Source: WRHT01 sp031550525 (GTDB lineage Bacteria; Desulfobacterota; Desulfovibrionia; Desulfovibrionales; Desulfovibrionaceae). From it: a DNA stretch of 64,000 nucleotides. Numbering within the stretch: position 1 is the stretch's first letter; every line of letters begins with the position of its first letter. The DNA is taken from contig JAVBON010000002.1 in NCBI GenBank assembly GCA_031550525.1, positions 301,303-365,302 of the forward strand. The letters run 5' to 3'. This document shows positions 1 to 9,152 of the stretch, piece by piece. The notes beneath the pieces are model-generated. The model was not told the origin of the DNA. It was given only the letters and a program-made list of their open reading frames with translations, and did not search any database. Both the position numbers and the translations under genes were made by a program.

Positions 1-111
1 TCTGAAGCCGATATGGGACGGCTAAAACGGGCGCTGGTTTTACCAATATACGATATGAATTTGCCTGATGAAATTAATGTGACGCGAAATATGCCTTCAT
101 GCACTACAAAA

Positions 112-137
112 GGCCACGCGCGATTTCGCGCGTGGCC
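112..137 (-). terminator. Terminator of BON gene
   Basis: A perfect 11-bp inverted repeat (GGCCACGCGCG and its complement) encloses a 4-nt loop. Read on the minus strand it is followed by TTTT. It lies about 30 bp after the stop of the BON-domain gene, so it most likely ends that transcript. Confidence 0.75.
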
Positions 138-169
138 CTACAATATACCAGCAAGTAGTGTAACCTGGT

Positions 170-697
170 TTACTTCTTTGCTCTCAGGCGGTTATCCACC
201 TTTTTTACGCCGCTTACTTGCGAGGCGTAGTTGCCAGCAAGTTTGGCCTGATCGGCATTGTCCACTTCGCCGGTAAGCATTACCACTCCGTTAGTGGTGT
301 TCACGCTTATCCCAAGCATGTTGACGCCCTGCTGGGCCAAAAGCTCGGCTTTAACCTTGGCGGTTATGGCCGTGTCATCCATCATATCGCCCATGCTGGT
401 GCCGTTTTTGGGGGCCACTCTGATGTTATCCCGCACTGAGGTAACGCCATCCATATTTTTAGCGGTGCTTACAGCTATTTGCCTGTAAGTTTCGTCCGGC
501 ACGGTGCCGCCAAGTGTTACCAAGCCCGCGGCCACACTTATGCTTACGTCGTTAAAGGGGTTAAGCCTGTTGTTTATTGCCTCTTTAATATCGCTGTCGC
601 TTTTTTTCGCGGCTTCGCCCACCGCCGGCAGGGAAAAAATCAAAACCGCCGTAATTGCCAATACGCCCAGGCGCGAGGCCATTCTTTTGACATTCAT
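170..697 (-). CDS. BON-domain periplasmic protein (OsmY-like)
   Basis: A 175-aa exported protein. It has an N-terminal signal peptide (MNVKRMASRL then a hydrophobic run ending near VGEAA) and two BON repeats, about residues 35-95 and 105-170, each with the typical 'V.L.G.V.....' pattern (GLVTLGGTV, GVVMLTGEV). BON proteins such as OsmY bind phospholipid surfaces and are usually envelope-stress proteins. I chose the ATG at 697 because GGAG lies 6 nt before it; an in-frame ATG four codons upstream overlaps that ribosome binding site. The gene appears monocistronic, with its own terminator. Regulation is not visible. The family call is firm; the physiological role is inferred. Confidence 0.85.
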   Translation of the reverse strand: MNVKRMASRLGVLAITAVLIFSLPAVGEAAKKSDSDIKEAINNRLNPFNDVSISVAAGLVTLGGTVPDETYRQIAVSTAKNMDGVTSVRDNIRVAPKNGTSMGDMMDDTAITAKVKAELLAQQGVNMLGISVNTTNGVVMLTGEVDNADQAKLAGNYASQVSGVKKVDNRLRAKK

Positions 698-771
698 AGT
701 AAGCTCCATTGGTTATGTTTATTTAGCAATATTACATTACACAAAAAATATGCGCATTAGAACCATGTTTA

Positions 772-1764
772 TTACAACTTTTTCTCACCATCCGCCATAC
801 GCTCATGCAGTTTAGCGCCATATTGGCAACCGCAACCGGCCAGACCATATTGCCCGCCATAGGGCTGACTTGCGACAGAAGCGCCCAACAGGCGCTGCAT
901 CATGGCATAAGGCCCGCCTTCAGCCAACTGGCAGTTTATAGGCTCGCCGCGCCAAGCGGCGCCGCCCATACCCAGCCAGCGGGCGTAATCTCTTTTCCAT
1001 TCCGGAAAAAAGCAGCCCATCAGGCTGTCGTTCCAAAATTTGGATGCGCCAAAGGCATGCGCCAGCACGGCATGTTGCGCCTTGGGCCCGCAAGGGTGCG
1101 CGTTAAAAAGCTCATAGGGCAGGTAACTGAGCAGCGCCGGATTGTTGCGCAAAAAATGGTGTGCCATCAGGTTTACCACGGCCTGGTCCGGAAAAGCCAT
1201 GTTACGGGCGTACATTCTAAGCCATTTATGGCAAATCTCGTAAAGGCCGGTGGGGTTGGGCAGCGTGTCGCGCAGCAGCAGCACGCCGGAGTTTACGTTA
1301 TGCGCCTCCGCGTCAAAGCCGGGTATGGGCGCGGTGATATTTATGCCTGCCTTGTTGTAATGCCCGCCCACCAACTGGGCCGGGTCCTCAAAAGCCACCC
1401 CGAAAGGCCCGTACTCCAAAATAGGGGCAATATCGCCCTGCACGGCAATATCCACATCAAGGTACAACACCGTGGCGTAGCGCCTGAGCAGCATAAAGCC
1501 TTCAAGCCTCGCCAAGGCCAGCGGCGTGAAAGAAGCGAGATAACTCTCGCTTAAATACGCCTCCTGCCGTGGGGCCGGCAGAATATCAGCCCCCAGCCCG
1601 CGCAACAGGGCCGCGTCCTGCTGCTCCAAGGTTCCATCGGCATAAACAATAATATCCGCTCGCAGCTTCGGGCTATGTCTGCGCAGGGCAAGCAAAACAC
1701 AGCCCGCAGCAAAGGCAAGGTTGCCCGTAACAGCCATGATTACTGCCAGAGGTTTTTTGGCCAT
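772..1764 (-). CDS. Glycosyltransferase, family 8-like
   Basis: A 330-aa protein resembling family 8 (GT-A fold) retaining glycosyltransferases. Visible marks are the metal-binding DxD motif in LYLDVDIAVQGD, the NVNSGVLLLRD segment, a PDQAVVN segment and a late HAFGASKFW that matches the family HxxGxxKxW motif. Such enzymes add hexoses from nucleotide sugars to surface glycans or LPS core. The start at 1764 has GGAG 8 nt upstream; the open frame continues 40 codons further but without a ribosome binding site. N-terminal hydrophobic residues (AVIMAVTGNLAFAAGCVLLAL) belong to the first Rossmann strand and helix rather than to a clear membrane anchor. It stands alone, so acceptor and donor cannot be deduced. 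Confidence 0.75.
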   Translation of the reverse strand: MAKKPLAVIMAVTGNLAFAAGCVLLALRRHSPKLRADIIVYADGTLEQQDAALLRGLGADILPAPRQEAYLSESYLASFTPLALARLEGFMLLRRYATVLYLDVDIAVQGDIAPILEYGPFGVAFEDPAQLVGGHYNKAGINITAPIPGFDAEAHNVNSGVLLLRDTLPNPTGLYEICHKWLRMYARNMAFPDQAVVNLMAHHFLRNNPALLSYLPYELFNAHPCGPKAQHAVLAHAFGASKFWNDSLMGCFFPEWKRDYARWLGMGGAAWRGEPINCQLAEGGPYAMMQRLLGASVASQPYGGQYGLAGCGCQYGAKLHERMADGEKKL

Positions 1765-2006
1765 ACCGCGCGCTCCAAAAGTTGGCACTATAGATATAAG
1801 TGAAGGGATATCAATATTGCCGCAAGTAAACAACACATAACGCGCATAATTCGCATAAAATACGGCCTGATGCTCACGCAACATTACAGAAATAACAGTA
1901 GCGACGTTTCTACCGAATTAGACGGCTGCACCGTGTGATAAATATTAAATACTAATGGTCTTTATCCACCTGGCCATAGTACGGCTAAAAGAAAAGGAGG
2001 ATGCTG

Positions 2007-2753
2007 ATGTCCGAAAAATCCAGTCTTTCACGACGCAGTTTTTTAAAGGCCACAGGCATTGTTGCCGGCGCGGCGGCCATGGGAGGAGGCGCTTTTGCCC
2101 TTAAGGCCAATGCCAAAGGAGCAAACCCCAGCTATGAGTCATCCGGTGGCGGGCACTCCACCGCAAGCTCGGGAAGCCCCAGGGGCAGAATCTTTTTTAC
2201 CAACGATCTGGAGTTCGCCACCATTTCCGAAGCGGCGGAAAGAATTTTTCCCAAAGACGATACCGGCCCAGGCGCAAAGGAGCTTTCCGTACCATACTTT
2301 ATAGATAACCAACTGGCCGGCGCTTACGGCTACAACGCGCGCGAATACACCCAGGGGCCTTTTGCCGCAGGCGCGCCCACTCAGGGCTACCAAACCCCGC
2401 TGTTGCGCAAGGATATTTTCCTGCAAGGCATCGCGGCTCTTAACACACAGTCTGAAGCAAGCTTCAAAAAGACTTTTCCAGAGCTGGACGACACCCAGAA
2501 AGATCAGGTTTTGAAAATGTGCGAGGAAAGTAAAATAGCCACCGCCGGTTTTACCTCGGGCTATTTCTTCCTGCTGCTCAAAAACATTGTGCTGGCCGGG
2601 GTTTACTCCGACCCCATCTACGGCGGCAACAACGGCATGGGCGGCTGGAAAATGAAAAACTACCCCGGCGCGCAAATGGCCTACACGGATGTGGTGACGC
2701 AGGAAAAATTCGCGGTCATAGAGCCGCTCTCGCTGGCCGACATGCAGCATTAA
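2007..2753 (+). CDS. Gluconate 2-dehydrogenase subunit 3 family protein
   Basis: A 248-aa Tat-exported protein. The signal peptide carries the twin-arginine motif LSRRSFLKATG followed by a hydrophobic Ala/Gly run. The rest (ATISEAAERIFPKDDTGPGA, later GYFFLLLKNIVLAGVYSDPIYGGN) fits the small subunit of membrane gluconate-type dehydrogenases, which escorts the flavoprotein partner through the Tat system. AAAGGAGG lies 6 nt before the ATG at 2007; the ATG two codons earlier abuts the ribosome binding site. The partner gene follows after an 18-bp gap, so the two form an operon. The usual third subunit, a multi-haem cytochrome c, is not adjacent. Confidence 0.85.
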   Translation: MSEKSSLSRRSFLKATGIVAGAAAMGGGAFALKANAKGANPSYESSGGGHSTASSGSPRGRIFFTNDLEFATISEAAERIFPKDDTGPGAKELSVPYFIDNQLAGAYGYNAREYTQGPFAAGAPTQGYQTPLLRKDIFLQGIAALNTQSEASFKKTFPELDDTQKDQVLKMCEESKIATAGFTSGYFFLLLKNIVLAGVYSDPIYGGNNGMGGWKMKNYPGAQMAYTDVVTQEKFAVIEPLSLADMQH

Positions 2754-2771
2754 TTCTTAGGAGATGACCGT

Positions 2772-4481
2772 ATGGCTAAAGAACTTAAAAAGGTAAATAT
2801 AGTTACGGTAGGCGTGGGCTTTACCGGCGGCATAGCGGCAGCCGAATGCGCCAAGGCCGGATTAACCGTGGTGGGGCTTGAGCGCGGCCATAACAGAAGC
2901 ATTAACGACTTTATGGAAATACACGATGAATGGCGCTATGCCCTGAACTACGGCCTTATGCAGGATCTCTCCAAAGAGACCATAACCTTCAGAAACACCC
3001 CGGCCATGAAAGCCCTGCCCATGCGCAAACTTGGCTCGTTTTTGCCGGGCGACGGCCTTGGCGGCTCCGGCGTGCACTGGAATGGCATGTGCCTGCGCTT
3101 CACGCCTTATGATTTTCAGATTAAAACCATGACGCAACAGCGTTACGGCAACAAACTGTCAAAAGATTATCTTTTGCAGGACTATCCTTTCACTTATGAC
3201 CAACTCGAGCCTTATTACGATAAATTCGAAAAGGCCATAGGCGTTTCCGGCCACTCCGTAAGCCCGTTTGACGCCAAACGCTCTTCGCCCTACCCGCTGC
3301 CGCCGCTGGACAAAACTCCGGTACTGGCCAAGTTTGAGCAGGCTGCCCAGCGGCAGGGCTACCACCCCTACATGATTCCGGCAGGCATAGCGTCCGCCCC
3401 CTACACCTCGCCGGATGGGGCCAAACTTAACCCCTGCATGTACTGCGGCTTTTGCGAAAGATTTGCCTGCGAGTACGATGCCAAGGCCAGCCCCAACAAC
3501 ACCTCCATTCCCATTGCCCAAAAAACCGGCAGGTTTGAGCTGCGTTGCGACTGCAACGTGGTGGAAGTTATGAAAAAAGGCAACAAGGTAACCGGCGTTC
3601 GCTATGTGAACACCCTTACGCGCGAAGAGTTCATACAGCCTGCCGATGTGGTGGTGCTAAGCAGTTATGTGCTGAACAACGCCAAACTGCTGATGGTTTC
3701 AAAAATCGGCACGCAGTATGACCCCGCAACGGGTAAGGGCACTTTGGGCAAAAGCTACTGCTACCAGATAGGACCAGGCACTACAGGATTCTTCAAGGAT
3801 CAAATGAACCTTTACTCTGGGGCAGGCGCATTGGGCATGGGCATTGACGATTTCAACAGCGACAACTTCGACCACTCCAAACTCGGGTTCATTCACGGCG
3901 GCCTTATCTCCATGCTGCAAACCGGCAAACGGCCCATAGAATCCAACGCCGTCCCGGCAGGTACGCCCGCCTGGGGCGCTGAGTTCAAAAAGGCCTCCAT
4001 CTACAACTTCAACCGCTCCGTCGGCGTCGGGGCGCAAGGCGCTTCCATGCCGCACAAGAACAACTACCTGTCTCTGGACCCGACTTACAAAGACGTTTAC
4101 GGCCTGCCCCTGCTGCGCATGACCTACAACTTCACGGAGCAGGACCGGGCCATGTTTGCTTTTCTTGCCGAAAAGATTGAAGGCATAGTCAAGGCCATGG
4201 GGCCGGTTTCCATCATCTCCAAACCCAACAACAAAGACTATACCATAGAGCCTTACCAAAGCACGCACAACACCGGAGGCACGGTTATGGGCAAAACGCC
4301 GGAGGACAGCGTTGTAAACTCCTACATGCAACATTGGAACGCCGAAAACCTGTTCGCGGTAAGCGCGGGCAACTTCGCGCACAACGGCGGCTGCAACCCC
4401 ACAGCCACAGTGGGAGCGCTGGCATACAGATGCGCCGAGGGCATCATAAAATACTCCAAAAAGAGCGGCTCGCTGGTTTAG
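2772..4481 (+). CDS. GMC-family FAD oxidoreductase (gluconate 2-dehydrogenase-like large subunit)
   Basis: A 569-aa flavoprotein. The N-terminal dinucleotide-binding fold reads VGVGFTGGIAAAECAKAG...VVGLERG, and the C-terminal GMC_oxred_C part has STHNTGGTVMG and NPTATVGALAYRCAEGI, with the expected active-site His/Asn region. It has no signal peptide, as expected if it is co-exported with the Tat-signal subunit encoded just upstream. The family oxidises sugars or sugar acids in the periplasm and passes electrons to a cytochrome c. A cysteine-rich patch CMYCGFCERFACEYDAK at about residues 222-238 is typical of this group. The substrate cannot be read from sequence; gluconate is a family name only. 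AGGAG stands 8 nt before the start. Confidence 0.85.
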   Translation: MAKELKKVNIVTVGVGFTGGIAAAECAKAGLTVVGLERGHNRSINDFMEIHDEWRYALNYGLMQDLSKETITFRNTPAMKALPMRKLGSFLPGDGLGGSGVHWNGMCLRFTPYDFQIKTMTQQRYGNKLSKDYLLQDYPFTYDQLEPYYDKFEKAIGVSGHSVSPFDAKRSSPYPLPPLDKTPVLAKFEQAAQRQGYHPYMIPAGIASAPYTSPDGAKLNPCMYCGFCERFACEYDAKASPNNTSIPIAQKTGRFELRCDCNVVEVMKKGNKVTGVRYVNTLTREEFIQPADVVVLSSYVLNNAKLLMVSKIGTQYDPATGKGTLGKSYCYQIGPGTTGFFKDQMNLYSGAGALGMGIDDFNSDNFDHSKLGFIHGGLISMLQTGKRPIESNAVPAGTPAWGAEFKKASIYNFNRSVGVGAQGASMPHKNNYLSLDPTYKDVYGLPLLRMTYNFTEQDRAMFAFLAEKIEGIVKAMGPVSIISKPNNKDYTIEPYQSTHNTGGTVMGKTPEDSVVNSYMQHWNAENLFAVSAGNFAHNGGCNPTATVGALAYRCAEGIIKYSKKSGSLV

Positions 4482-4541
4482 CCGTATCTTCCAGGCTGCC
4501 TGCACCGACAGACGGCCTGGGAATAATGTAAAAATATAGAA

Positions 4542-4574
4542 GCCGGAGCCGGATTTGTTTAATCCAGCTCCGGC
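4542..4574. terminator. Possible terminator hairpin
   Basis: A 13-bp inverted repeat with one mismatch (GCCGGAGCCGGAT / ATCCAGCTCCGGC) lies 60 bp after the GMC oxidoreductase stop. The T-tract is weak on the plus strand and better on the minus strand. It probably separates this operon from the peroxiredoxin gene. Confidence 0.45.
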
Positions 4575-4718
4575 CAAAAATAACCGCTCATCCAACCATG
4601 CCTTACTCTCCGCGCAAAGTATCCTTATTATATCCCAGAACAGCTTGCTCCGGCCGCGCTATTCTAAAATGTAACTATGAACCAATGTTATAATTTGTTC
4701 TTGTCATAATTTAATAGA

Positions 4719-4737
4719 AATGATAACAGAAATCATT
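4719..4737. promoter_or_regulatory. Inverted repeat upstream of peroxiredoxin (possible operator)
   Basis: AATGAT and ATCATT are exact complements separated by 7 nt, in an AT-rich segment about 45-60 bp before the peroxiredoxin start. It is loosely similar to Fur/PerR-type boxes but is not a consensus match. A TTGTCA at 4701 could be a -35 element. The evidence is positional only. Confidence 0.3.
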
Positions 4738-4780
4738 CCTGTTAAAACTTACATAAACCTTTTCAAAAAAGGAGAGCATC

Positions 4781-5431
4781 ATGTCAGAAAGTCAACAAAT
4801 CCACCTGCCCCTGCTGGGCGATAAATTGCCGCAATTTGAAGCCGTAACAACACAGGGCATAATGAAATTTCCGGATGCTTTTAAGGGCTCGTGGTTTGTA
4901 TTGTTCAGCCACCCGGCGGATTTTACTCCGGTGTGCACCACCGAGTTTGTGGCTTTTCAAAAGCGCATGGCGGAGTTTGAGGCGCTAGGCTGCAAGCTGG
5001 TGGGGCTTTCCATAGATCAGGTTTTCGCGCATATTAAATGGATTGACTGGATCAAAGAAAAACTTGGCGTGGAAATAACCTTTCCGGTTATCGCCGGTAC
5101 TGAATCGCTGGCCCTTAAGCTGGGCATGCTGCACCCAGGCAAAGGCAGCAACACCGTGCGCGTGGTATTTGTTGTGGACCCTGCCGGAATACTGCGCCTG
5201 ATGCTCTACTACCCGCAGGAAGTGGGCCGTAATGTGGATGAAATACTGCGCGCCGTAAAAGCCCTGCAAACCTCCGACGCCCAAGGAGCCATGCCTGCGG
5301 GCTGGCCCAACAACGAACTTATTGGCGACCGCGTGATTGTTGGGCCGCCAATATGTGTGGCCGATGCCCAAAAGCGCCTGCAAGAATATGAAGGCTACGA
5401 CTGGTGGTTCTGCCACAAGCCTCTTAAGTAG
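4781..5431 (+). CDS. Peroxiredoxin (1-Cys/Prx6-type)
   Basis: A 216-aa thiol peroxidase that reduces H2O2 and organic hydroperoxides. The active-site motif HPADFTPVCTTEF places the peroxidatic cysteine at residue 52. The long C-terminal arm, ending GYDWWFCHKPLK, is typical of the Prx6-like group. Two further cysteines (about 192 and 211) sit in that arm, as in archaeal members that form a disulfide during turnover, so '1-Cys' may not describe the mechanism. A ribosome binding site (AAAAGGAGAGCATC) precedes the ATG. It is a single-gene unit between two hairpins. With the catalase at 28-30 kb it suggests exposure to oxygen. Confidence 0.93.
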   Translation: MSESQQIHLPLLGDKLPQFEAVTTQGIMKFPDAFKGSWFVLFSHPADFTPVCTTEFVAFQKRMAEFEALGCKLVGLSIDQVFAHIKWIDWIKEKLGVEITFPVIAGTESLALKLGMLHPGKGSNTVRVVFVVDPAGILRLMLYYPQEVGRNVDEILRAVKALQTSDAQGAMPAGWPNNELIGDRVIVGPPICVADAQKRLQEYEGYDWWFCHKPLK

Positions 5432-5480
5432 TTCAGTATCCCAAACCAGTAATTCTACCGCGTAAAAGAGGTTTATAGCA

Positions 5481-5505
5481 AGCTCCCCCGCGATGCGGGG
5501 GAGCT
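5481..5505 (+). terminator. Hairpin after peroxiredoxin
   Basis: A perfect 11-bp stem (AGCTCCCCCGC) with a 3-nt loop lies 50 bp after the stop codon. Only a short broken T-run follows, so termination is likely but less certain than for the strong terminators of this window. Confidence 0.65.
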
Positions 5506-5602
5506 GATTTATTACTTTCTCAAGTTGGCCGCGTGATATAACTTAAGTGATAACCATTTATAAATATTTATATCACGCCCGCATCAAAGCGCCAGACAGC
5601 GC

Positions 5603-6151
5603 TTACGCCGACTGATCTTCTATCCAAGCCGAGAACGACTGCAAAAATCCGCCTAAAAACTTGCGCGTTTTTTCGTCAGCCACGCGGCCTTGCGCGTCAA
5701 AAAAATCCGGGCTGTATTTCAGGTAAATTTCCGGCTGGCCCATGTGGCGCACGTCAAAAAAGCCAAAGAAGCTGCGCAGGTGCGACTGGCAAACTGCCGT
5801 ACCCGTTGCGCCTGGGCTCATACCGGCCAAAGCCACGCATTTGCCGCCCAAAACACTGCCGCCAACAGGGCGCGAGCACCAATCCAGCGCGTTTTTAACC
5901 AGCGCGGGCATGCTGCGGTTATATTCCGGCGTTACTATCAAAAGGCCGTCGGCCTCTTGCACCGCCTTTTTAAGGGCGGCCACCGCAGCGGGGGGGCTGT
6001 TTTCAATATCTTCATTAAAAAAAGGCACTTCTTCCAATTTTAAAAAGTTGAATTCAAAAATATTCTTGCCCAATTCAGCCAAACCGTTGGCCAGTTGCTT
6101 ATTGTAAGACCCTTTGCGCAAGCTGCCCACCAATACCGCTACTTTGTACAT
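5603..6151 (-). CDS. NADPH-dependent FMN reductase / quinone reductase (ChrR-like)
   Basis: A 182-aa flavodoxin-fold enzyme. The N-terminal phosphate-binding loop is VGSLRKGSYNKQLA and the second signature is TPEYNRSMPALVKNALDW, both characteristic of NAD(P)H:FMN/quinone reductases of the ChrR/YieF/ArsH group. It would reduce quinones, chromate or flavin by two electrons and so limit redox cycling. The start at 6151 has GAGG 7 nt upstream; 59 further open codons upstream lack a ribosome binding site and cross the twin palindromes at 6190 and 6221. That upstream region is probably its promoter/operator. The natural substrate is unknown. Confidence 0.88.
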   Translation of the reverse strand: MYKVAVLVGSLRKGSYNKQLANGLAELGKNIFEFNFLKLEEVPFFNEDIENSPPAAVAALKKAVQEADGLLIVTPEYNRSMPALVKNALDWCSRPVGGSVLGGKCVALAGMSPGATGTAVCQSHLRSFFGFFDVRHMGQPEIYLKYSPDFFDAQGRVADEKTRKFLGGFLQSFSAWIEDQSA

Positions 6152-6189
6152 GGCTAATCCTCTTTTGTATAAAGGTTTAATTAATATTT

Positions 6190-6230
6190 TTGCATGCAAG
6201 GCAAAATTTTTGCAATTATTTTGCATGCAA
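6190..6230. promoter_or_regulatory. Twin palindrome TTGCATGCAA, candidate operator
   Basis: The exact 10-bp palindrome TTGCATGCAA occurs at 6190-6199 and again at 6221-6230. The two centres are 31 bp apart, about three helical turns, so they present the same DNA face. They lie 39-79 bp upstream of the FMN reductase ATG, in AT-rich DNA. This is the arrangement expected for cooperative binding by a dimeric regulator; the regulator is not identified. Confidence 0.5.
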
Positions 6231-6535
6231 ACCTCCGTATTGCCGTTAGGCGAAAAAAGCGCTGGGGCTTGATCCGCAAACAGGTTTGCCAATATCGCAA
6301 CGGTTCTTTGCCTATGCCAATAAATCAATTTGCAATGAATATACCCTCAAAGCGTGCAGGAGTACTAAAAATTCTTTCCGCCCAGGCAAAAATCAAAAAT
6401 ACGCGGCAATAGTATTTCCTTGTAATAACATGGTGATATGTCTTTATCAGGCGGTTTCACTTGACTTATCAGCTAAAGCATGACCAAAAGGTAGATATTG
6501 TAGCCGAAACCTCTTTCTCTAAAATACCCGTGCAC

Positions 6536-8857
6536 ATGAAATTCAAAAGCATAGCATCTCGCATAATACTTTCGGTAGTGCCTATTGTTGCCGTGTTTAC
6601 GCTTATTTATTTGGCTATGATTTATGCCACGGCCAACAGGCAAATAGATGCCCAGTTTAACGAGCGCATGATTGAAGGCCTGCGCGCCGCCAAGCTGAGT
6701 ATAGATACCGAACTTATAGCCAACGCCGATATTGCCAAAAGCCTTGCCATATATGCCGAATCCAGCACCTTGCAATCCGTTGAGCGTGGCGAGGCGCGGG
6801 AATTTCTGCTAAAAGCGATTCCCTCCAACAAAAATACGGTGGGAGGCGGCATCTGGTTTGAACCATATGCCCTTTACCACGACCTGCGCTACTTCGGACC
6901 CTATGTGTTTGTTAAAGACGGGCAAGCCGTATGGGCTCCGGAATACTCCAGCGAAGTGGACTACCACGACACCAACTGGTACCGTAACGGCAAAAACTCC
7001 GGCGGCAAGATAGTCTGGTCCGACGTATATTACGACCCAGTGGCGCAAGTGACCATGATTACCGCCTCCGCTCCCTTTTACGACAAGCAAGGCAAATTTT
7101 TAGGCGTCACAACATCGGATATGGCCCTTACCGACATAAAAGCCATATCATCGGGCATATCGGTGGGAAAAACCGGCAAGGCCTTTATTCTTGGGGCCAA
7201 TGGCGAGTTTATAGCCTTTTTTGATGACAGCCGCTCCATTGATATGCTCATTACAGATGACTGGGACAAAAATCTGGCCGCGCTGGGCGAGCAGGTGCTG
7301 GCAATGGACCGTGGCTCGGCCTCAATTGACTGGAACGGGGCCAGTTGCCGGGCCTTTTTCGCCAAAATAGAAGAAACCGGCTGGCATCTGGTGGTAATGA
7401 TAGACACGGCGGAGCTTGGAGAATCGGCATATAACCTGGCCGTGCCCCTGGCCCTGGTGCCGGTTATGGGCCTGCTGCTTGTAATAGTATGCATTGCTCT
7501 GGTCGCGCGCAGCCTGAAAAAAGTGGCCGACAAGGTAAACCATTTTGCCGATAAGGCCGCCTCCGGCGATTTGCGCGAGCGCATTGAAATAACCGAGCAT
7601 GACGAGTTCGGTATTATGGAAGATCGCCTGAACAGAATGATGGATAATATGGCCGAAATGACCCGGCGCTCGGAAAAAATGCTGGAAGCGGCCCAGGCCG
7701 CCAACAAGGCCAAAACGGAATTTTTGTCCAACATGAGCCACGAGATGCGCACGCCAATGAATGCCATAATAGGCATGGTGCAAATTGCCGAGCATACCAA
7801 CGACAGCGCCAAAATAAGAAGCTGCCTTGATAAAATTGACCATGCCTCTAAAAACCTGCTGGAGCTTATAAACAACGTATTGGATATGGCCAAAATAGAG
7901 GCCAATAAAATAGAGCTTGAGCGCGCCAGTTTTTCCATTCAGGAAGTTTTCGAAAACGTCTCCAAAGTGTTTTGGGTAAAAGTGGAGGAAAAACGCCTTA
8001 CGCTCTCTATGCTGGTGGATAAAGAAGTGCCCCCCGTCATCTGGACAGACAGGTTCAGGTACACCCAAGTGCTTACCAACCTGGTAAGCAACGCCGTAAA
8101 ATTTACCCCGGAGGGCGGCGATATTTCCGTATCCGCAAGGCTGCGTGAGCATAATGGCGCGTCATTTACCATTGAGACGATGGTTACCGATACCGGCATA
8201 GGCATTTCGGCCCAAGCGGCGGAAAAGCTGTTCAACTCTTTCGCGCAGGCCGACAACAGCATATCGCGCCGTTATGGCGGCACGGGGCTTGGTCTTTCCA
8301 TCAGCAAAAATCTGGCTGAGCTTATGGGCGGCAGCATCTGGTACCAGCCTAACCCGCAAGGCGGCAGCAGTTTTGTGTTTACAATTACGGCCGAGGCCGC
8401 GCCGGAAGAAGCGCCCCCGCAGGATACCCCTGAAGATATGCCGGAATACGACTTTAGCGGCAAGCACATTCTGCTGGCCGAAGATGTGGAGATTAATCGC
8501 GAAATAGTGTCCGCATTGCTTGAAGATACCCGCGTGACCATGGACTATGCCGAAAACGGCCTTCAGGCCTGCGAAAAATTTGCGGCCAATCCGGAAAAAT
8601 ACGATCTTATTTTCATGGATATTCAAATGCCGGAAATGGACGGACTGACTGCCACCCGTAACATACGCAACACTGAAAAAGGCCGTAACATACCCATAAT
8701 AGCTATGAGCGCCAACGCTTTTGTGGAAGATATAGAAGCCAGCCTCAGCGCCGGAATGGACGGCCATATATCAAAACCCATAGACCGCGTAGTACTGCTG
8801 AAAACAGTGCAAGCCATGCTCTCCCGCCAAACGCCGCCAGAAACGCGTCTATCCTGA
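6536..8857 (+). CDS. Hybrid sensor histidine kinase with Cache sensor domain and receiver
   Basis: A membrane two-component sensor of about 773 aa. In order it has a transmembrane helix (IILSVVPIVAVFTLIYLAMIY), an extracytoplasmic Cache-type domain (WFEPYALYHDLRYFGPYVF ... VTMITASAPFYDKQGKFLGV), a second membrane segment (PLALVPVMGLLLVIVCIALVA), HAMP, HisKA with NMSHEMRTPMNAI (His about 402), HATPase (NLVSNAVKFT, DTGIGI, GGTGLGLS) and a C-terminal receiver with FMDIQMPEMDG (Asp about 695). Cache domains usually bind small metabolites. The ATG at 6536 has no good Shine-Dalgarno; a TTG at 6461 would add 25 residues, so the start is uncertain. No response regulator or output gene is adjacent. 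Confidence 0.9.
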   Translation: MKFKSIASRIILSVVPIVAVFTLIYLAMIYATANRQIDAQFNERMIEGLRAAKLSIDTELIANADIAKSLAIYAESSTLQSVERGEAREFLLKAIPSNKNTVGGGIWFEPYALYHDLRYFGPYVFVKDGQAVWAPEYSSEVDYHDTNWYRNGKNSGGKIVWSDVYYDPVAQVTMITASAPFYDKQGKFLGVTTSDMALTDIKAISSGISVGKTGKAFILGANGEFIAFFDDSRSIDMLITDDWDKNLAALGEQVLAMDRGSASIDWNGASCRAFFAKIEETGWHLVVMIDTAELGESAYNLAVPLALVPVMGLLLVIVCIALVARSLKKVADKVNHFADKAASGDLRERIEITEHDEFGIMEDRLNRMMDNMAEMTRRSEKMLEAAQAANKAKTEFLSNMSHEMRTPMNAIIGMVQIAEHTNDSAKIRSCLDKIDHASKNLLELINNVLDMAKIEANKIELERASFSIQEVFENVSKVFWVKVEEKRLTLSMLVDKEVPPVIWTDRFRYTQVLTNLVSNAVKFTPEGGDISVSARLREHNGASFTIETMVTDTGIGISAQAAEKLFNSFAQADNSISRRYGGTGLGLSISKNLAELMGGSIWYQPNPQGGSSFVFTITAEAAPEEAPPQDTPEDMPEYDFSGKHILLAEDVEINREIVSALLEDTRVTMDYAENGLQACEKFAANPEKYDLIFMDIQMPEMDGLTATRNIRNTEKGRNIPIIAMSANAFVEDIEASLSAGMDGHISKPIDRVVLLKTVQAMLSRQTPPETRLS

Positions 8858-9152
8858 TTATATTGTTAAAACCGTCCAAACATGGCGGTACGGCACGCCG
8901 TAAGCAAGCTCCCCACGCCCAGGCGGCTTTATTAAAAAAACTGGACAGCAATCAGACAATCCGGGTAATAATGGAATCCGTCCCGCAATCGCCTTACAAG
9001 CATAATTTTGCCGTCCGGCGCGCAAGGTTGGTTAGGCTTTGGCGCTGTACATACAGGCATACGGCTTGGGGCGCGGTAACCTGATACGCTGCGGCATGAA
9101 ATAATTGTAGTAAGGTTTTAAGCCTGAAACCTAAAGATTATTGGAGCGATAT

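Noticed and set aside
805..1554. 249-codon plus-strand frame opposite the glycosyltransferase
   Set aside because: Antisense shadow with no ribosome binding site or domain; the minus-strand gene has DxD and HxxGxxKxW motifs.
3699..4595. 298-codon minus-strand frame opposite the GMC oxidoreductase
   Set aside because: Val/Gly/Arg-rich shadow; the plus-strand gene is a clear GMC flavoprotein.
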